DNA of 64,000 nucleotides from Alphaproteobacteria bacterium (GCA_016125455.1 WGLS01000004.1:62001-126000), one strand, 5' to 3'. Shown: positions 18,609 to 27,946, counted from the stretch's first letter. The notes: generated by a model from the letters alone, not told the origin. Program-made: numbers and translations.

Positions 18609-19145
18609 ATGCCAGACGTCAGCAGACTGTTCCCGAGCATCAATGCCCAGCCCATGTCGGATCGGCGCATCATCCAGCGTTTTGTAAACGCATGGGCTGC
18701 CTCATCCCGCGGATCCTTTCCAACCTGGCGACAATTGCGGTCCATCGATCTCGGTTCGGATTGGAACTGGGTCTATATGGTCGATCTGGAGCGCAGCGTT
18801 GGCTACCCTCATTTCGAGTTTCTGGGCGCTCGCCTTTCGGAACTTGCTGAAGTCTATCTTGCGGGCGGCGGAGAATGGGCTGTCTCCGTGCTCGACAAGG
18901 TCGCCGACGACATCAACGCTGCGGTGCGGGAACAAGGTCCGAACCTGCGTGAAGACTCGCTCGTCCTGGAGGACGGCCGGGCTCTGCTTGTGCGCTGCAT
19001 GACCGCACCGCTGTCCAGCGAAGGGGAGGGGATGGGCGCAAAGATTACCAAGGTCGCCGGGGTCGTTTCCGGGCGGCTTGCCGAACTGGGCGAAATCGCT
19101 TTCGGCCCTGTGAACGACGACTCTTCGCTCGGCGGCGAGACCTAG
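18609..19145 (+). CDS. PAS-domain (PAS_5-like) protein
   Basis: A 178-residue cytosolic protein that resembles the small alphaproteobacterial PAS_5 family. An N-terminal helix with FVNAWAASSRGSFPTWRQL is followed by LDLG-like SIDLGSDWNWVYMVDLER and a PAS-fold core FEFLGARLSELA. The end (GMGAKITKVAGVVSGRLAEL) is also family-like. Such proteins are stand-alone sensory or adaptor modules, and no output domain is present. ATG 18609 is preferred because GGAG lies seven bases upstream; 18579 is an alternative. It is monocistronic between the small-protein promoter region and mmsA. The family call is moderate. Confidence 0.6.
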   Translation: MPDVSRLFPSINAQPMSDRRIIQRFVNAWAASSRGSFPTWRQLRSIDLGSDWNWVYMVDLERSVGYPHFEFLGARLSELAEVYLAGGGEWAVSVLDKVADDINAAVREQGPNLREDSLVLEDGRALLVRCMTAPLSSEGEGMGAKITKVAGVVSGRLAELGEIAFGPVNDDSSLGGET

Positions 19146-19227
19146 ACGCTTATCCGCCGCGCTTGCGCTTCCACGCCGCTCCGTTAGGTTCCGCGCCAAA
19201 ACCAGCTTAGGCGCAAGGATCGAGTTC

Positions 19228-20736
19228 ATGGCGGAGCACCGAACGGGCCAGGTTGGCCACTTCATCAACGGCCAACGAGTGAACGGCGAAGGCGGACGAA
19301 AAGGCGTCGTCTTCAACCCGACCACAGGCGAGGTTCAGGGTGAAGTCGCCCTTGCATCCGCATCCGAGATGTCCGCCGCCATCGAATTCGCCGATCGGGC
19401 ATTTGCCGACTGGTCCCAGATCAATCCCCAGCGGCGCGCGCGGGTAATGTTCAGGTTCAAGGAACTTGTCGAGAAAGATATCGATAATCTTGCGCGCATG
19501 ATTTCATCTGAACACGGTAAGACGCTGCCCGACGCACGCGGCGACGTGCAACGCGGCCTCGAGGTGGTCGAGTTCGCATGCGGGATCCCGCACCTTCAGA
19601 AGGGCGAATACACCGAGGCAGCCGGTCCCGGCATTGACGTCTATTCGATGCGCCAGCCGCTTGGCGTGGTCGCGGGCATAACGCCGTTCAATTTCCCGGC
19701 GATGATCCCTATGTGGATGTTCTCGGTCGCGATTGCTTGCGGCAACGCTTTTATAAACAAGCCGTCGGAGAAGGATCCGTCTTGTCCGATGCGGCTCGCC
19801 GAACTGATGATGGAAGCGGGCGCGCCTGCAGGCATCCTGAATTGCGTCAATGGCGACAAGGAGGCCGTCGACACGCTGATCCAGGACCCACGGGTGAAGG
19901 CGATTTCCTTCGTCGGCTCCTCTGACATTGCCCACTATATTTATTCTGAAGGCGCCAGGCACCATACCCGCGTGCAGGCGTTCGGCGGCGCCAAGAACCA
20001 TATGATTATCCTGCCGGATGCCGATATGGAGAGCGTCGTCAACCAGCTTATTGGATCGGCATACGGATCAGCGGGCGAGCGTTGCATGGCGACGCCCGTC
20101 GCAGTGCCGGTCGGCGACAAGACGGCCGACAAGCTGATCAACATGCTGCGCCCGAAGGTGGAGTCCCTGCGCATCGGCCCGTCGACGGCGGATGACGCGG
20201 ACCTTGGTCCCCTCGTGACCGCGGCGCACCGCGACCGGGTAAAGCGCTGGATCGATCTCGCAATCGAAGAGGGACAGGAGCTCCTGATTGACGGACGAGA
20301 ATTCTCGCTTCAGGGCTATGAAAACGGCTTTTTCATGGGCGGCACGCTCCTCGACCGGGCGAAGCCGGAGCACAAGTCGTACCAGGAGGAAATCTTCGGG
20401 CCTGTGCTTCAGATCGCCCGCGCGGCGGACTTCGATGAGGCGGTTGCGCTGCCCTCGAAGCATCAGTACGGCAATGGGGTCGCCATTTTCACGCGCAATG
20501 GCGCAGCCGCGCGCGAATTCGCTCAGCGGGTCAATGTCGGGATGGTCGGCGTCAACGTGCCGATCCCTGTTCCCGTCGCCTACCATACGTTCGGCGGCTG
20601 GAAGCGGTCGGGCTTCGGCGACGTCAACCAGCACGGGCCGGAGGGCGTGCGCTTCTGGACCAAGATCAAGACCATAACCCAGCGCTGGCCTGAAGACGTT
20701 CAGGGGTCGGAGTTTGTGATCCCGACAATGGGGTGA
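19228..20736 (+). CDS. mmsA: CoA-acylating methylmalonate-semialdehyde dehydrogenase
   Basis: MmsA converts (S)-methylmalonate semialdehyde, from valine, to propionyl-CoA, CO2 and NADH in the cytosol; malonate semialdehyde from inositol or beta-alanine is also used. The 502-residue protein shows the ALDH fold: GITPFNFPAMIPMWM, the nucleotide-binding FVGSSDIAHYIY and the catalytic Cys in GSAGERCMATPVAV. The family mark QAFGGAKNHMIILPDAD replaces the E-L-G-G of ordinary ALDHs, and FTRNGAAAREFAQRV is near the C-terminus. It is the first of four valine-pathway genes scattered over the next 10 kb. Confidence 0.96.
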   Translation: MAEHRTGQVGHFINGQRVNGEGGRKGVVFNPTTGEVQGEVALASASEMSAAIEFADRAFADWSQINPQRRARVMFRFKELVEKDIDNLARMISSEHGKTLPDARGDVQRGLEVVEFACGIPHLQKGEYTEAAGPGIDVYSMRQPLGVVAGITPFNFPAMIPMWMFSVAIACGNAFINKPSEKDPSCPMRLAELMMEAGAPAGILNCVNGDKEAVDTLIQDPRVKAISFVGSSDIAHYIYSEGARHHTRVQAFGGAKNHMIILPDADMESVVNQLIGSAYGSAGERCMATPVAVPVGDKTADKLINMLRPKVESLRIGPSTADDADLGPLVTAAHRDRVKRWIDLAIEEGQELLIDGREFSLQGYENGFFMGGTLLDRAKPEHKSYQEEIFGPVLQIARAADFDEAVALPSKHQYGNGVAIFTRNGAAAREFAQRVNVGMVGVNVPIPVPVAYHTFGGWKRSGFGDVNQHGPEGVRFWTKIKTITQRWPEDVQGSEFVIPTMG

Positions 20737-20773
20737 CCGGCCTTGCCGCCGGGACAGAGCGACCATATTTCGT

Positions 20774-20787
20774 GACGCAATTGCGTC
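20774..20787. promoter_or_regulatory. 14-base perfect palindrome GACGCAATTGCGTC
   Basis: The palindrome lies in the convergent gap between mmsA and the DUF1353 gene. A second palindrome with the same CGCAATTGCG core is before scpA (52647-52660). It could be a protein-binding site or, as RNA, a hairpin too tight to be stable. Nothing else is seen in the gap 20737-20849. Confidence 0.3.
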
Positions 20788-20849
20788 GTCATGTTCGCCG
20801 GCCTGTTCGGCTTGCTGGATTGATGAGCGACGACGCCTGCTAGCAGGCC

Positions 20850-21587
20850 CTAAAGATCAATCCAGCTCTGGATAATCAGTGGCGACAGTTCATATGACTT
20901 GAAAATTGTCGCGTCATCCGGGTTCCAGTATTTCGCGAGGAAGCCGGGGCAGCCGGGGCCAAGGTTGTCGATGACCGGGCTTGCGGGCTTAGGTTGCATG
21001 AATGGCGCGCCTGTCGCGGGATTGCGGAAGCGCATTTCGACGGCGTCGCCGAAAGTCTTGCCGCCGAACCTGTTGACGGCCTGATACATGATGTTCCGCT
21101 TGATGACGTTGACGCCGGCTTCGCCGAGTTCGAAGCGGAAAATCTCGTCGGCCCGCGCTTTGGCGGCGTCTCGATCGTCACCGCCGATCGCGTATAGCCA
21201 GTCATGAATGATCGCGGCCCCTACGATCTCGGGATCCTGCGGGTTGATATAGAAACGCGCGAAGGACGGGATCGACGCGAAGTCGGTTTCAAAGAATTGC
21301 GGGGTCTGGAAGACGTCGCCATTTTCCTCGTCGCAATAGGGCCAGTCATCTGCAAGGATCGCGACCTGACGGCCTTCTCGCATCGCGAGGCTCTTGTCGA
21401 CAAACAGGACATTGACCCCCGGCACGATCAGTTTTGCGACCTTGGGCGGACAAAGCTGCTCGTCGACCTTGCAGGCGGCGGCTTCGATCGCATCGCGATA
21501 AACCGGGGCCGGGTCGTCAAATACGACAAACGAGCCGAGCGCAAAAACGCCAACCAGCACTACAAGTTGAAACAATAACCCGCGCAT
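20850..21587 (-). CDS. DUF1353 family protein with N-terminal signal/anchor
   Basis: A 245-residue protein. Residues 3-22 (GLLFQLVVLVGVFALGSFVV) form a signal anchor, so the rest is probably periplasmic. The DUF1353 signature is present in the middle: FETDFASIPSFARFYI, then VGAAIIHDWLYAIGG, whose HDWLY core is the family hallmark. Many DUF1353 proteins come from phages and related elements and their role is unknown. No phage genes are nearby. Two Cys (ACKVDEQLC) lie after the anchor. ATG 21587 fits. It is divergent from the gene at 21949. Confidence 0.8.
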   Translation of the reverse strand: MRGLLFQLVVLVGVFALGSFVVFDDPAPVYRDAIEAAACKVDEQLCPPKVAKLIVPGVNVLFVDKSLAMREGRQVAILADDWPYCDEENGDVFQTPQFFETDFASIPSFARFYINPQDPEIVGAAIIHDWLYAIGGDDRDAAKARADEIFRFELGEAGVNVIKRNIMYQAVNRFGGKTFGDAVEMRFRNPATGAPFMQPKPASPVIDNLGPGCPGFLAKYWNPDDATIFKSYELSPLIIQSWIDL

Positions 21588-21948
21588 GGCGCTCCCCTCG
21601 CATAGCCAAGCCGCCAGAGCCTAGCGCACTTGCTGGCTGGCGTCGAACGGTTCGGCGTTGAAGGCGGCCCATTCTGGGCCGCCTCATACGCCGGCTTGCT
21701 TGCGAGTTATCCTGCGGATCGCCGGACCAGGCTTTCGACAAGTTGCGCCCAGATCGGCCGCCCGGCCGAGTGACGGCCAGTAAATTGGCCGTTGGCTGCT
21801 CGTTGTCGAAATCGAATTCAACCCGGCCTTACTGATACGTCATTCGAACCTAATGAAGCGTGTTGCGAGTGCTTCGAAATCGTCTAAAACCGAACATTAT
21901 GGGATAGCGTAACAAACTGATCTTGAAAGAGAATTGGTCGGAGCGGAC
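21588..21948. other. 361-base divergent intergenic region with strong hairpin
   Basis: No protein-like frame is present. A 9-bp perfect stem GGCGGCCCA (21663-21671)/TGGGCCGCC (21675-21683) with a TTC loop lies 75 bases from the DUF1353 start. It cannot terminate either neighbour, because both genes point away from it. It may belong to an untranslated leader or an unseen small RNA. The right half is more AT-rich and is the likely promoter zone of the gene at 21949. Confidence 0.4.
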
Positions 21949-22449
21949 ATGATCTTCCTGCTGCAGTTGCTCGTCCTTGGCGTCATTGGTCTGCTGGCGG
22001 TGAACCTGTGGAAAGCGTTCATGAGCGGCGAACGCAGCCTATCCGACAGAAAAGCGAGCAGTGGGCCGATCATCGAGGGCCGGGTGGAGGAAGTGGCTGG
22101 GGGAGGCGATTCACCAGGCCGCGCTGCGGCTGAGACGCTGAAAGCGTTCGAGAATGCGCGCGAGGCGGCGCGAGCGACCTATCCGTCATTGTTCGCAATG
22201 CTCGGGGGCTACCTGAATGCCCACGCCATTGAGCGCGCGGGCGATATTGAGGCCGCCGTAAGGACAATGATCGAGGAGTGGTCTGGTCGTCGCGCGGAAA
22301 TCACCGAGGAGTTGACGCGGTTGCTCGCTGACAACAAGGACGAGGCAGAAGTAAGGGCGATCGTGGTTGCGGCCTGCGACGCTGAATTTGAACTTGAAGG
22401 GTATCGCAAGTGGCTGATCTGGCTGCTTGGGCGGTTCAACGCGCTTTAG
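21949..22449 (+). CDS. Uncharacterised membrane-anchored protein
   Basis: I do not recognise this 166-residue protein. Residues 1-20 (MIFLLQLLVLGVIGLLAVNL) form one N-terminal membrane span. A basic, disordered linker follows, then a mostly helical acidic domain: YPSLFAMLGGYLNAHAIERAG, DIEAAVRTMIEEW and VRAIVVAACDAEFELEGY. The C-terminus is WLIWLLGRFNAL. The frame continues upstream to a TTG at 21934, but ATG 21949 has GGAG six bases before it. The next gene (DedA-like) is in the same direction but separated by 192 bases. Composition matches neighbouring genes. Confidence 0.65.
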   Translation: MIFLLQLLVLGVIGLLAVNLWKAFMSGERSLSDRKASSGPIIEGRVEEVAGGGDSPGRAAAETLKAFENAREAARATYPSLFAMLGGYLNAHAIERAGDIEAAVRTMIEEWSGRRAEITEELTRLLADNKDEAEVRAIVVAACDAEFELEGYRKWLIWLLGRFNAL

Positions 22450-22641
22450 CCTTTCGGTTGGTCTTGGGCTGCAAGGTTTTGCGGGCCGGAATGTGCCAGA
22501 GCGCCATTGGGCGGCGCCGGGAAGGGGCCGGAGCGCCGCCTCGGCGGAATTGGCGTCGTGCAATTCCGGACTGGCGCCGGTAATGATTGTCGGGAGTTGA
22601 CGGCGCGCGCCAGACCAGGCGGGCGGTGGATACGAGTTCGG

Positions 22642-23307
22642 ATGTTTGCACTCGACGGCGAAGCGGTAATGATGATGAGCGGATTTGCCCTCTATGCGGG
22701 CATTTTCCTGCTGCCGTTCATTCAGGAGGACGTGGCGGTTGTCGCCGCGGCGACGGCCTCGCTGACCGATGCTGGTCCGACGACAATTCTATTCGCCGCT
22801 ATCCTTGCGGGACTGACAGTAAGCGACATCTGGAAATACTGGGTCGGCTTTTTCGCCCGGCGCCATAAATGGGCGCACAGGTTCGCTGAAAAAAAGGGTG
22901 TGTCCGTTGCAGGCGACCTCGTTCGAAATGAACTCGCAAAGACCCTTTACGTCGCGCGGTTCGTTCCTGGAACGCGCATTCCGACTTACGTCGCGTGCGG
23001 CTTTTTCAAAATACCCTACGCAAGATTCTGTGGGTTGGTCGTCGTCACGGCGCTTACGTATGTTTCGATCAGCTTCGCGCTGTTCCACACTGTCGGCGTC
23101 GTCGCCGGCGAGAGCGCGAAGTACTGGCTGCCGGGGATCGCCGTTGCTGCAATTGGCGGCTATGTTTGCTTCCGATGGTGGACGCATCGCGACGGCCGGC
23201 ACGGCCCGATGACGCCTCTAACCGAAGACCAGGATCATCCATTGCCCGAGATGCCTGGCTTTGAGGGAAATCCCCTCGAGGGTGAAGCCGCTGAAACGCG
23301 CGCCTGA
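22642..23307 (+). CDS. DedA/VTT-domain membrane protein
   Basis: A DedA-like (VTT domain) integral membrane protein of about 221 residues; the family includes lipid (undecaprenyl-phosphate, phosphatidylethanolamine) flippases and genes needed for envelope homeostasis. The first membrane half has [18 protein letters not shown]. The reentrant motif region [21 protein letters not shown] matches the family R-F-x-P-G-x-R pattern. Further helices are at about 130-150 and 165-185, and the tail is charged. The start is uncertain: ATG 22642 or 22669, neither with a strong Shine-Dalgarno. It lies 32 bases before the acyl-CoA dehydrogenase start. Confidence 0.8.
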   Translation: MFALDGEAVMMMSGFALYAGIFLLPFIQEDVAVVAAATASLTDAGPTTILFAAILAGLTVSDIWKYWVGFFARRHKWAHRFAEKKGVSVAGDLVRNELAKTLYVARFVPGTRIPTYVACGFFKIPYARFCGLVVVTALTYVSISFALFHTVGVVAGESAKYWLPGIAVAAIGGYVCFRWWTHRDGRHGPMTPLTEDQDHPLPEMPGFEGNPLEGEAAETRA

Positions 23308-23339
23308 CGCGCGTATTCGGGTTGAACGGAGTTGCAGGA

Positions 23340-24488
23340 ATGGATTTCGCGCTGAGCGATGAACAGCTGGCTATTCAAGATATGGCCACCCGCTTCGCAG
23401 AAGAAGAATTGAAGCCGAACGCCGAGAAATGGGACGAGGAAAAGCACTTTCCCGTCGACGTTATTCGCAATTCGGCGGATCTCGGACTTGCCGCAATTTA
23501 TACCCGCGAGGACGTCGGCGGATCAGGACTTGGCCGCCTCGATGCGGCGCTTATCTTCGAGGCCCTGTCAGCGGGTTGCACGTCGACCGCGGCGTATATC
23601 TCAATTCACAATATGTGCTGTTGGATGATCGATCGTTTCGGCTCGGAGGAGTTGCGTCATCGCTATTGTCCGCAATTAGCGTCGATGGAGCTTATTGCAA
23701 GCTATTGCCTGACCGAGCCCGGGTCGGGGTCGGACGCAGCCTCGCTTCGGACAAAGGCCGTTCGCGACGGCGATCACTATGTGTTGAATGGGTCGAAGGC
23801 CTTTATATCCGGCGCGGGCGTGTCCGACGTGTACGTCGTTATGGTGCGCACTGGCGAAGATGGCCCGCGAGGCATCTCGACCGTCGTTGTCGAGAAAGAC
23901 ACGCCTGGTCTCTCATTCGGCGCCAACGAACGCAAGATGGGCTGGAATTCCCAACCGACGAGAGTCGTGAACTTTGAAGACTGCCGCATACCGGCGGCAA
24001 ATCGATTGGGCGATGAGGGCGAAGGGTTCAGATTCGCCATGATGGGCCTAGACGGCGGCAGGCTCAACATTGCCGCCTGTTCGCTCGGCACTGCGTCCGC
24101 TGCGCTTCGTCAGGCGCTCGACTATACGAACGAACGCAGGGCATTCGGCAAGCGCCTGAATGATCAGCAAGCGGTTCAGTTCAAGTTGGCCGACATGGCG
24201 ACGGATCTGGAGGCTGCACGGGTGTTGCTTTATCAGGCGGCGTGGAAGCTGGACAACAAGACGCCCGATGCGACCCGCGCCTGCGCCATGGCGAAGCGCT
24301 TCGTTACCGATGTCGGTTTCAACGTCGTTAATGACGCCCTCCAATTGCATGGCGGATACGGCTACCTCAGGGATTATCCGCTTGAGCGCATGCTCCGAGA
24401 CGTGCGGGTTCACCAGATCCTCGAAGGCGCCAACGAAATCATGCGGGTCATCGTCGCGCGAGACTTGTTGCGCGACTACCAGACCTGA
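23340..24488 (+). CDS. Isobutyryl-CoA dehydrogenase-type acyl-CoA dehydrogenase
   Basis: A FAD-dependent acyl-CoA dehydrogenase of 382 residues. Motifs in order: [13 protein letters not shown] (FAD/substrate loop), WITS-type region [45 protein letters not shown], and the C-terminal catalytic Glu in [11 protein letters not shown]. The [14 protein letters not shown] region and the linked genes (mmsA, 3-hydroxyisobutyryl-CoA hydrolase, mmsB) make isobutyryl-CoA dehydrogenase of valine degradation the best guess; a 2-methylbutyryl-CoA specificity cannot be ruled out. Start ATG 23340 has GTTGCAGGA immediately before it. Confidence 0.88.
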   Translation: MDFALSDEQLAIQDMATRFAEEELKPNAEKWDEEKHFPVDVIRNSADLGLAAIYTREDVGGSGLGRLDAALIFEALSAGCTSTAAYISIHNMCCWMIDRFGSEELRHRYCPQLASMELIASYCLTEPGSGSDAASLRTKAVRDGDHYVLNGSKAFISGAGVSDVYVVMVRTGEDGPRGISTVVVEKDTPGLSFGANERKMGWNSQPTRVVNFEDCRIPAANRLGDEGEGFRFAMMGLDGGRLNIAACSLGTASAALRQALDYTNERRAFGKRLNDQQAVQFKLADMATDLEAARVLLYQAAWKLDNKTPDATRACAMAKRFVTDVGFNVVNDALQLHGGYGYLRDYPLERMLRDVRVHQILEGANEIMRVIVARDLLRDYQT

Positions 24489-24826
24489 AGCCTCCTCGAA
24501 TGTAGGGCGCATTGAATTGGCCAAACGGTGATTGTCCCGGCGCCGCCACCAATTGAGGATTGGTTATCGTATGCCGCGGTGAACCAGCATGCCCTCGCCA
24601 GGGGTGTCCCGAAATGAACCGCTCCGTAGACGCCATTACATGGTTGGCATCCCTGCTGGAAGTTGTCTGCAAGGGGTGGTTAGGTCAGGGTTAATTTTCT
24701 TGGGTTGGTTGATCCAGCAGGCCAATAATTCGCCTAATTGCATAATTTCGTCAGTTTTCGGATAAATGTCGACAAATGGTCGGTTTCTTGCTAACAGTCC
24801 GCAGTGTTTAGTTTTTGGGGGTTCCC
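24489..24826. other. 338-base region before the VPxPA-CTERM gene
   Basis: No convincing gene is present. A 26-codon frame at 24614-24694 has a plausible AGGGG nine bases upstream, but its peptide has no recognised features. Bases 24690-24826 are AT-rich compared with the surroundings (GGGTTAATTTTCTTGGG, GGATAAATGTCG, GTTTAGTTTTTGGGG). They probably contain the promoter and leader of the exported protein at 24827. Confidence 0.5.
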
Positions 24827-25456
24827 ATGTTGCGTACCATCGGCCTTGCGGCCGCGATCAGCCTTATCGCCACGGCGTCGAACGCCGCCATCACCAGCGT
24901 TTCGGGACCAAACAGCTCCGCCGGCGCAGCAGCGGCCAAGATTGCTGCGCCTGGTCAGGTCCTCAATTCGACAGTGTTCAACACCGCCCAGCAGGGTTTT
25001 GACGAACAACAAGGCGTTCTTCTCGGTGCGGCGCTTGGCGTCGACGGCGGCTCGATCGCTGCTGGCACGCGCGTCGACAGCCACATGATCTTCCTGAACA
25101 AGCAGGACAACGCATCGGGGACCCTTTCGCACACCGGCGTGCAGTGGACGTTCTCCGGCACGATCCTTGGCGTGATGAGCGATGCTGGCGGCACGCTTGA
25201 AGCCGCGTCGAATGCGATCGTCGGCCTCGTTGCGACGACCTATCCCGGCGCGTTCAGCAATCGCGGCCTTGAGGGCAACGACAGCTATTCAGTCGCCGGC
25301 AATATCCTGACGGCGAATTTCCTGGTTACCCAGCCGGGTGACTGGATCCGCGTGATCACGGCGTCGGAAGTGCCTGTGCCGGCCGCTCTGCCGCTGATGG
25401 CGGCGGGTCTTGCCGGTCTTGGCGGTCTGGCTCGCCGTCGTCGCAAGACGGTCTGA
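24827..25456 (+). CDS. Exported protein with VPxPA-CTERM sorting signal
   Basis: A 209-residue exported protein with a signal peptide (MLRTIGLAAAISLIATASNA) and a beta-rich Gly/Ala/Ser/Asn-rich passenger. The C-terminal tripartite sorting signal is VPVPAALPLMAAGLAG, a short hydrophobic helix, then RRRRK. That signal belongs to the PEP/VPLPA-CTERM type processed by exosortase-like enzymes in bacteria that make exopolysaccharide matrix. No exosortase gene is in the window. The passenger has no recognised domain beyond a PEP-CTERM-like beta pattern. ATG 24827 follows a GGGGG run; a second such protein is at 45271. Confidence 0.85.
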   Translation: MLRTIGLAAAISLIATASNAAITSVSGPNSSAGAAAAKIAAPGQVLNSTVFNTAQQGFDEQQGVLLGAALGVDGGSIAAGTRVDSHMIFLNKQDNASGTLSHTGVQWTFSGTILGVMSDAGGTLEAASNAIVGLVATTYPGAFSNRGLEGNDSYSVAGNILTANFLVTQPGDWIRVITASEVPVPAALPLMAAGLAGLGGLARRRRKTV

Positions 25457-25530
25457 CGGCCAACGCCGAACTCGGTCTTTCATAGTGTCGGGGTCGCTCA
25501 ACAGCGGCCCCGGTTCCTTTTCGCGTCGCC

Positions 25531-25998
25531 TCACGTCCAGTAGTCGTCGTAGGGTCCGCCGTCGACGATTTCCATGAGACGTTTGCCAGTTGCGGGCGTT
25601 ACGTCGTCCGGCGGCGATGATGTTGCGACCCATACAACCTCGCGGATTTCCCTCCCATCCGGCTTGCCGACCTGCCGCGGTTCGCGAACGGTCAGCAGAG
25701 CGACATGATCGCCGGGAAAGCGTCGATTGAGGAAGATATGCTCGAGGCGGAAAGCTGGCAGCGGCGCGGCGAGGCCGGTTTCCTGCAACAGCTCCTTACG
25801 GGCGGCCACAAAGATGGTTTCGCCCCGTTCGACGCCGCCGCCCGGGAAATGAAGTCCATCGACATAGGTATGCCGGACTAGACAGACCTTGCCATCGCGG
25901 TCCATCGCTGCGACCCGGACGCCGAGCGTCATGCCCCTCGACGCTCGCCAGAACTGGCGCAGCGCGAGCGTGACAAGAGTTGGTCGCGCGCCTTCCAT
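25531..25998 (-). CDS. Nudix hydrolase
   Basis: A 155-residue Nudix-fold pyrophosphatase likely acting on a nucleotide-linked diphosphate. The Nudix box lies at about residues 52-74 (GGGVERGETIFVAARKELLQ followed by ETGL). Compared with G-x5-E-x7-R-E-U-x-E-E-x-G-U, the Arg is Lys and the first Glu of the E-E pair is Gln, so metal binding may be altered, though both other Glu ligands remain. An upstream VRHTYVDGLHFPGGG is typical of the family. ATG 25998 has GGAG eight bases before it and is preferred over 26034 and 26028. It is convergent with the VPxPA-CTERM gene. Confidence 0.88.
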   Translation of the reverse strand: MEGARPTLVTLALRQFWRASRGMTLGVRVAAMDRDGKVCLVRHTYVDGLHFPGGGVERGETIFVAARKELLQETGLAAPLPAFRLEHIFLNRRFPGDHVALLTVREPRQVGKPDGREIREVVWVATSSPPDDVTPATGKRLMEIVDGGPYDDYWT

Positions 25999-26131
25999 GG
26001 AAGTGCTCCGTTTGGTTCCGCCGGCCATTGCCAATCCGGAGATGGGGAGCGCCCTAGACCATAAGTCGGGTCTTGCCTAAGACCGCTTGCAGGGCGTCCG
26101 GCCATGCGGACGTCTTTCGAACGAGGAAGAT

Positions 26132-27199
26132 ATGGCGGATTCGACCGACGAAATCCTGTTTGAGAAAACCGGCCATTGGGGTGTCATCACGCTCAACCGG
26201 CCTGCGGCGCTCAATGCCTTGAACAAGGGCATGGTCGAGGCGTTCCATCACAAGTTGATCCACTGGGAAGGTTTGCCATCGGTCAAGGCGGTGCTTGTTC
26301 GCGGCGCTGGCGATCGCGCCTTTTGCGCCGGCGGCGATGTGCGTTGGGTCCATGACGCCGCCCGTCGCGATATCGACGAGGCGGCGATGTTCTTTCGCAA
26401 GGAGTATCTCAACAACTCGGCGATCCACCACTTTCCGAAGCCGTATGTCGCTATGATCGACGGGATCGTCATGGGCGGCGGAGTCGGCGTTTCCGTACAC
26501 GGAGATTTCCGGGTTGCCGGCGACCGAACCCTTTTCGCGATGCCGGAAACCGGAATCGGCCTTTTCCCGGACGTCGGCGGCGGCTATTTCATGCCCCGCC
26601 TGCGCGACAGCCTCGGCCTCTATTTCGCCCTGACTGGCGCAAGGGCGGGCCCTGCGGACTGCGTCGCTTCCGGAATTGCGACCCACTATGTTCCAACCGA
26701 TCGACGGCCCGATCTCGAACGGGCGCTATTTGACCTACCGCTTGGCGGCCACCCTCATTCAGAGATCGAGGAAACTCTTGATGCCTTCGCCGGCGACCCA
26801 GGCGACGCCGGGCTGAACGATATCCGGTCCGCGATCGCAGAGACGTTCAGTGGCCATCAACGCCTGGAGGATCTTGTCGCGGGGCTCAAGGCGCGTGGCG
26901 GCGAATTCGCGCAATCAATGCTTGATACCCTTGCGCGAATGTCGCCTACGTCCTGCAAGTTAACGTTCGAGCAAATGCGCCGCGGCCGCGATCTAAATTT
27001 TGATGACGACATGCGAATGGAATTCAGAATGGTTCGCCGAGTTCTCCAGGGTCATGACTTTTTCGAGGGCGTTCGCGCGCAATTGATCGACAAGGACAAA
27101 TCGCCGGAATGGTCGCCGGCGGCGCTTGGCGACGTTTCCGACGAGACCATTGCAAAGTATTTTGAACCGCTTGGCGACGACGAACTAAGTCTGGGCTAG
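26132..27199 (+). CDS. 3-hydroxyisobutyryl-CoA hydrolase (HIBCH-type)
   Basis: A crotonase-superfamily hydrolase that releases 3-hydroxyisobutyrate from its CoA ester in valine breakdown. The 355-residue length is that of HIBCH enzymes, longer than enoyl-CoA hydratases. Motifs: LNRPAALNALN, the oxyanion loop AFCAGGDVRWVH, IDGIVMGGGVGVS, the catalytic Glu region FAMPETGIGLFPDVGGGYF, and the C-terminal FEGVRAQLIDKDKSPEW. ATG 26132 has a strong GAGGAAGAT; upstream codons to 26087 are open but unlikely. The pathway partners are mmsA, the acyl-CoA dehydrogenase and mmsB. Confidence 0.94.
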   Translation: MADSTDEILFEKTGHWGVITLNRPAALNALNKGMVEAFHHKLIHWEGLPSVKAVLVRGAGDRAFCAGGDVRWVHDAARRDIDEAAMFFRKEYLNNSAIHHFPKPYVAMIDGIVMGGGVGVSVHGDFRVAGDRTLFAMPETGIGLFPDVGGGYFMPRLRDSLGLYFALTGARAGPADCVASGIATHYVPTDRRPDLERALFDLPLGGHPHSEIEETLDAFAGDPGDAGLNDIRSAIAETFSGHQRLEDLVAGLKARGGEFAQSMLDTLARMSPTSCKLTFEQMRRGRDLNFDDDMRMEFRMVRRVLQGHDFFEGVRAQLIDKDKSPEWSPAALGDVSDETIAKYFEPLGDDELSLG

Positions 27200-27260
27200 A
27201 AGGCGGTCCGCCGTCATTCGATGAAGGCAAATCGGCGGGCTTCCGTGTTCGGAGAGATTT

Positions 27261-27935
27261 ATGGGTACGGTCCTGCTGACGGGCGCGAACCGCGGAATCG
27301 GGCTCGAGTTCGTGCGTCAATATGCTGCCGATGGCTGGAGCGTGATTGCGTGTTGTCGCTCGCCGGCGTCGGCCTCGGCGCTTGCGTCGATTAAAGGACA
27401 TGTCGCGATCCATGCGCTTGACGTCGCGGATGTTCAGGCGACCGCGCGCCTTGGCGAAGCCATCGAGGACGGGATTGATGTCGTCATCGCGAATGCCGGA
27501 ATCGGCGCGAAGGACGTTGGTGACTTCGGCGCGATTGACTATGGCGCCTGGGATCGGGCATTTGCAGTGAATGTGCGGGGCGCTTTAGCGACCGCGGAAG
27601 CTTTCGCGCCGCACTTGAAGAAGGCCGAGGGAAAGCTGGCGTTTGTCTCTTCGTTGATGGGATCGATTGAGGACGCCTCGCGCGGCGCGATTTGCTATCG
27701 GGCGACCAAGGCGGCGCTGAACATGGTCGCCAAGCTGACGGCGGCCGAACTCTCCGAGAACGGCGTTTCGGTCGCGCCGTTTCATCCGGGATGGGTCAAG
27801 ACTGAAATGGGCGGGCCGGGAGCGCCCGTGACAGTCGTGGAAAGCGTTGCTGGCCTGCGCCGGCGAATTATGGAAATGTCCCCGACGGCTCCAGTTCGGC
27901 TCGTTGATTATACGGGCAAATACTTTCCCTGGTAG
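27261..27935 (+). CDS. Short-chain dehydrogenase/reductase (CsgA-like)
   Basis: A 224-residue classical SDR. TGANRGIGLEFV is the cofactor motif, ANAGIG replaces NNAG, the catalytic Ser is in VSSLMGSI and the Y-x3-K is in CYRATKAALNM. The end, HPGWVKTEMGGPGAPVTVVES followed by a short tail, resembles C-factor/CsgA-type SDRs. The substrate is unknown. It is embedded between valine-pathway genes and is followed by a GST-like gene after 11 bases, so it may be co-transcribed with both. It might act on a pathway intermediate, but mmsB already covers the 3-hydroxyisobutyrate step. Confidence 0.85.
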   Translation: MGTVLLTGANRGIGLEFVRQYAADGWSVIACCRSPASASALASIKGHVAIHALDVADVQATARLGEAIEDGIDVVIANAGIGAKDVGDFGAIDYGAWDRAFAVNVRGALATAEAFAPHLKKAEGKLAFVSSLMGSIEDASRGAICYRATKAALNMVAKLTAAELSENGVSVAPFHPGWVKTEMGGPGAPVTVVESVAGLRRRIMEMSPTAPVRLVDYTGKYFPW

Positions 27936-27946
27936 GATTTGAATTC

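Noticed and set aside
24614-24694. 26-codon frame with AGGGG upstream in the leader region
   Set aside because: The peptide (MNRSVDAITWLASLLEVV...) is not recognised and could occur by chance; kept only as a remark in the intergenic entry.
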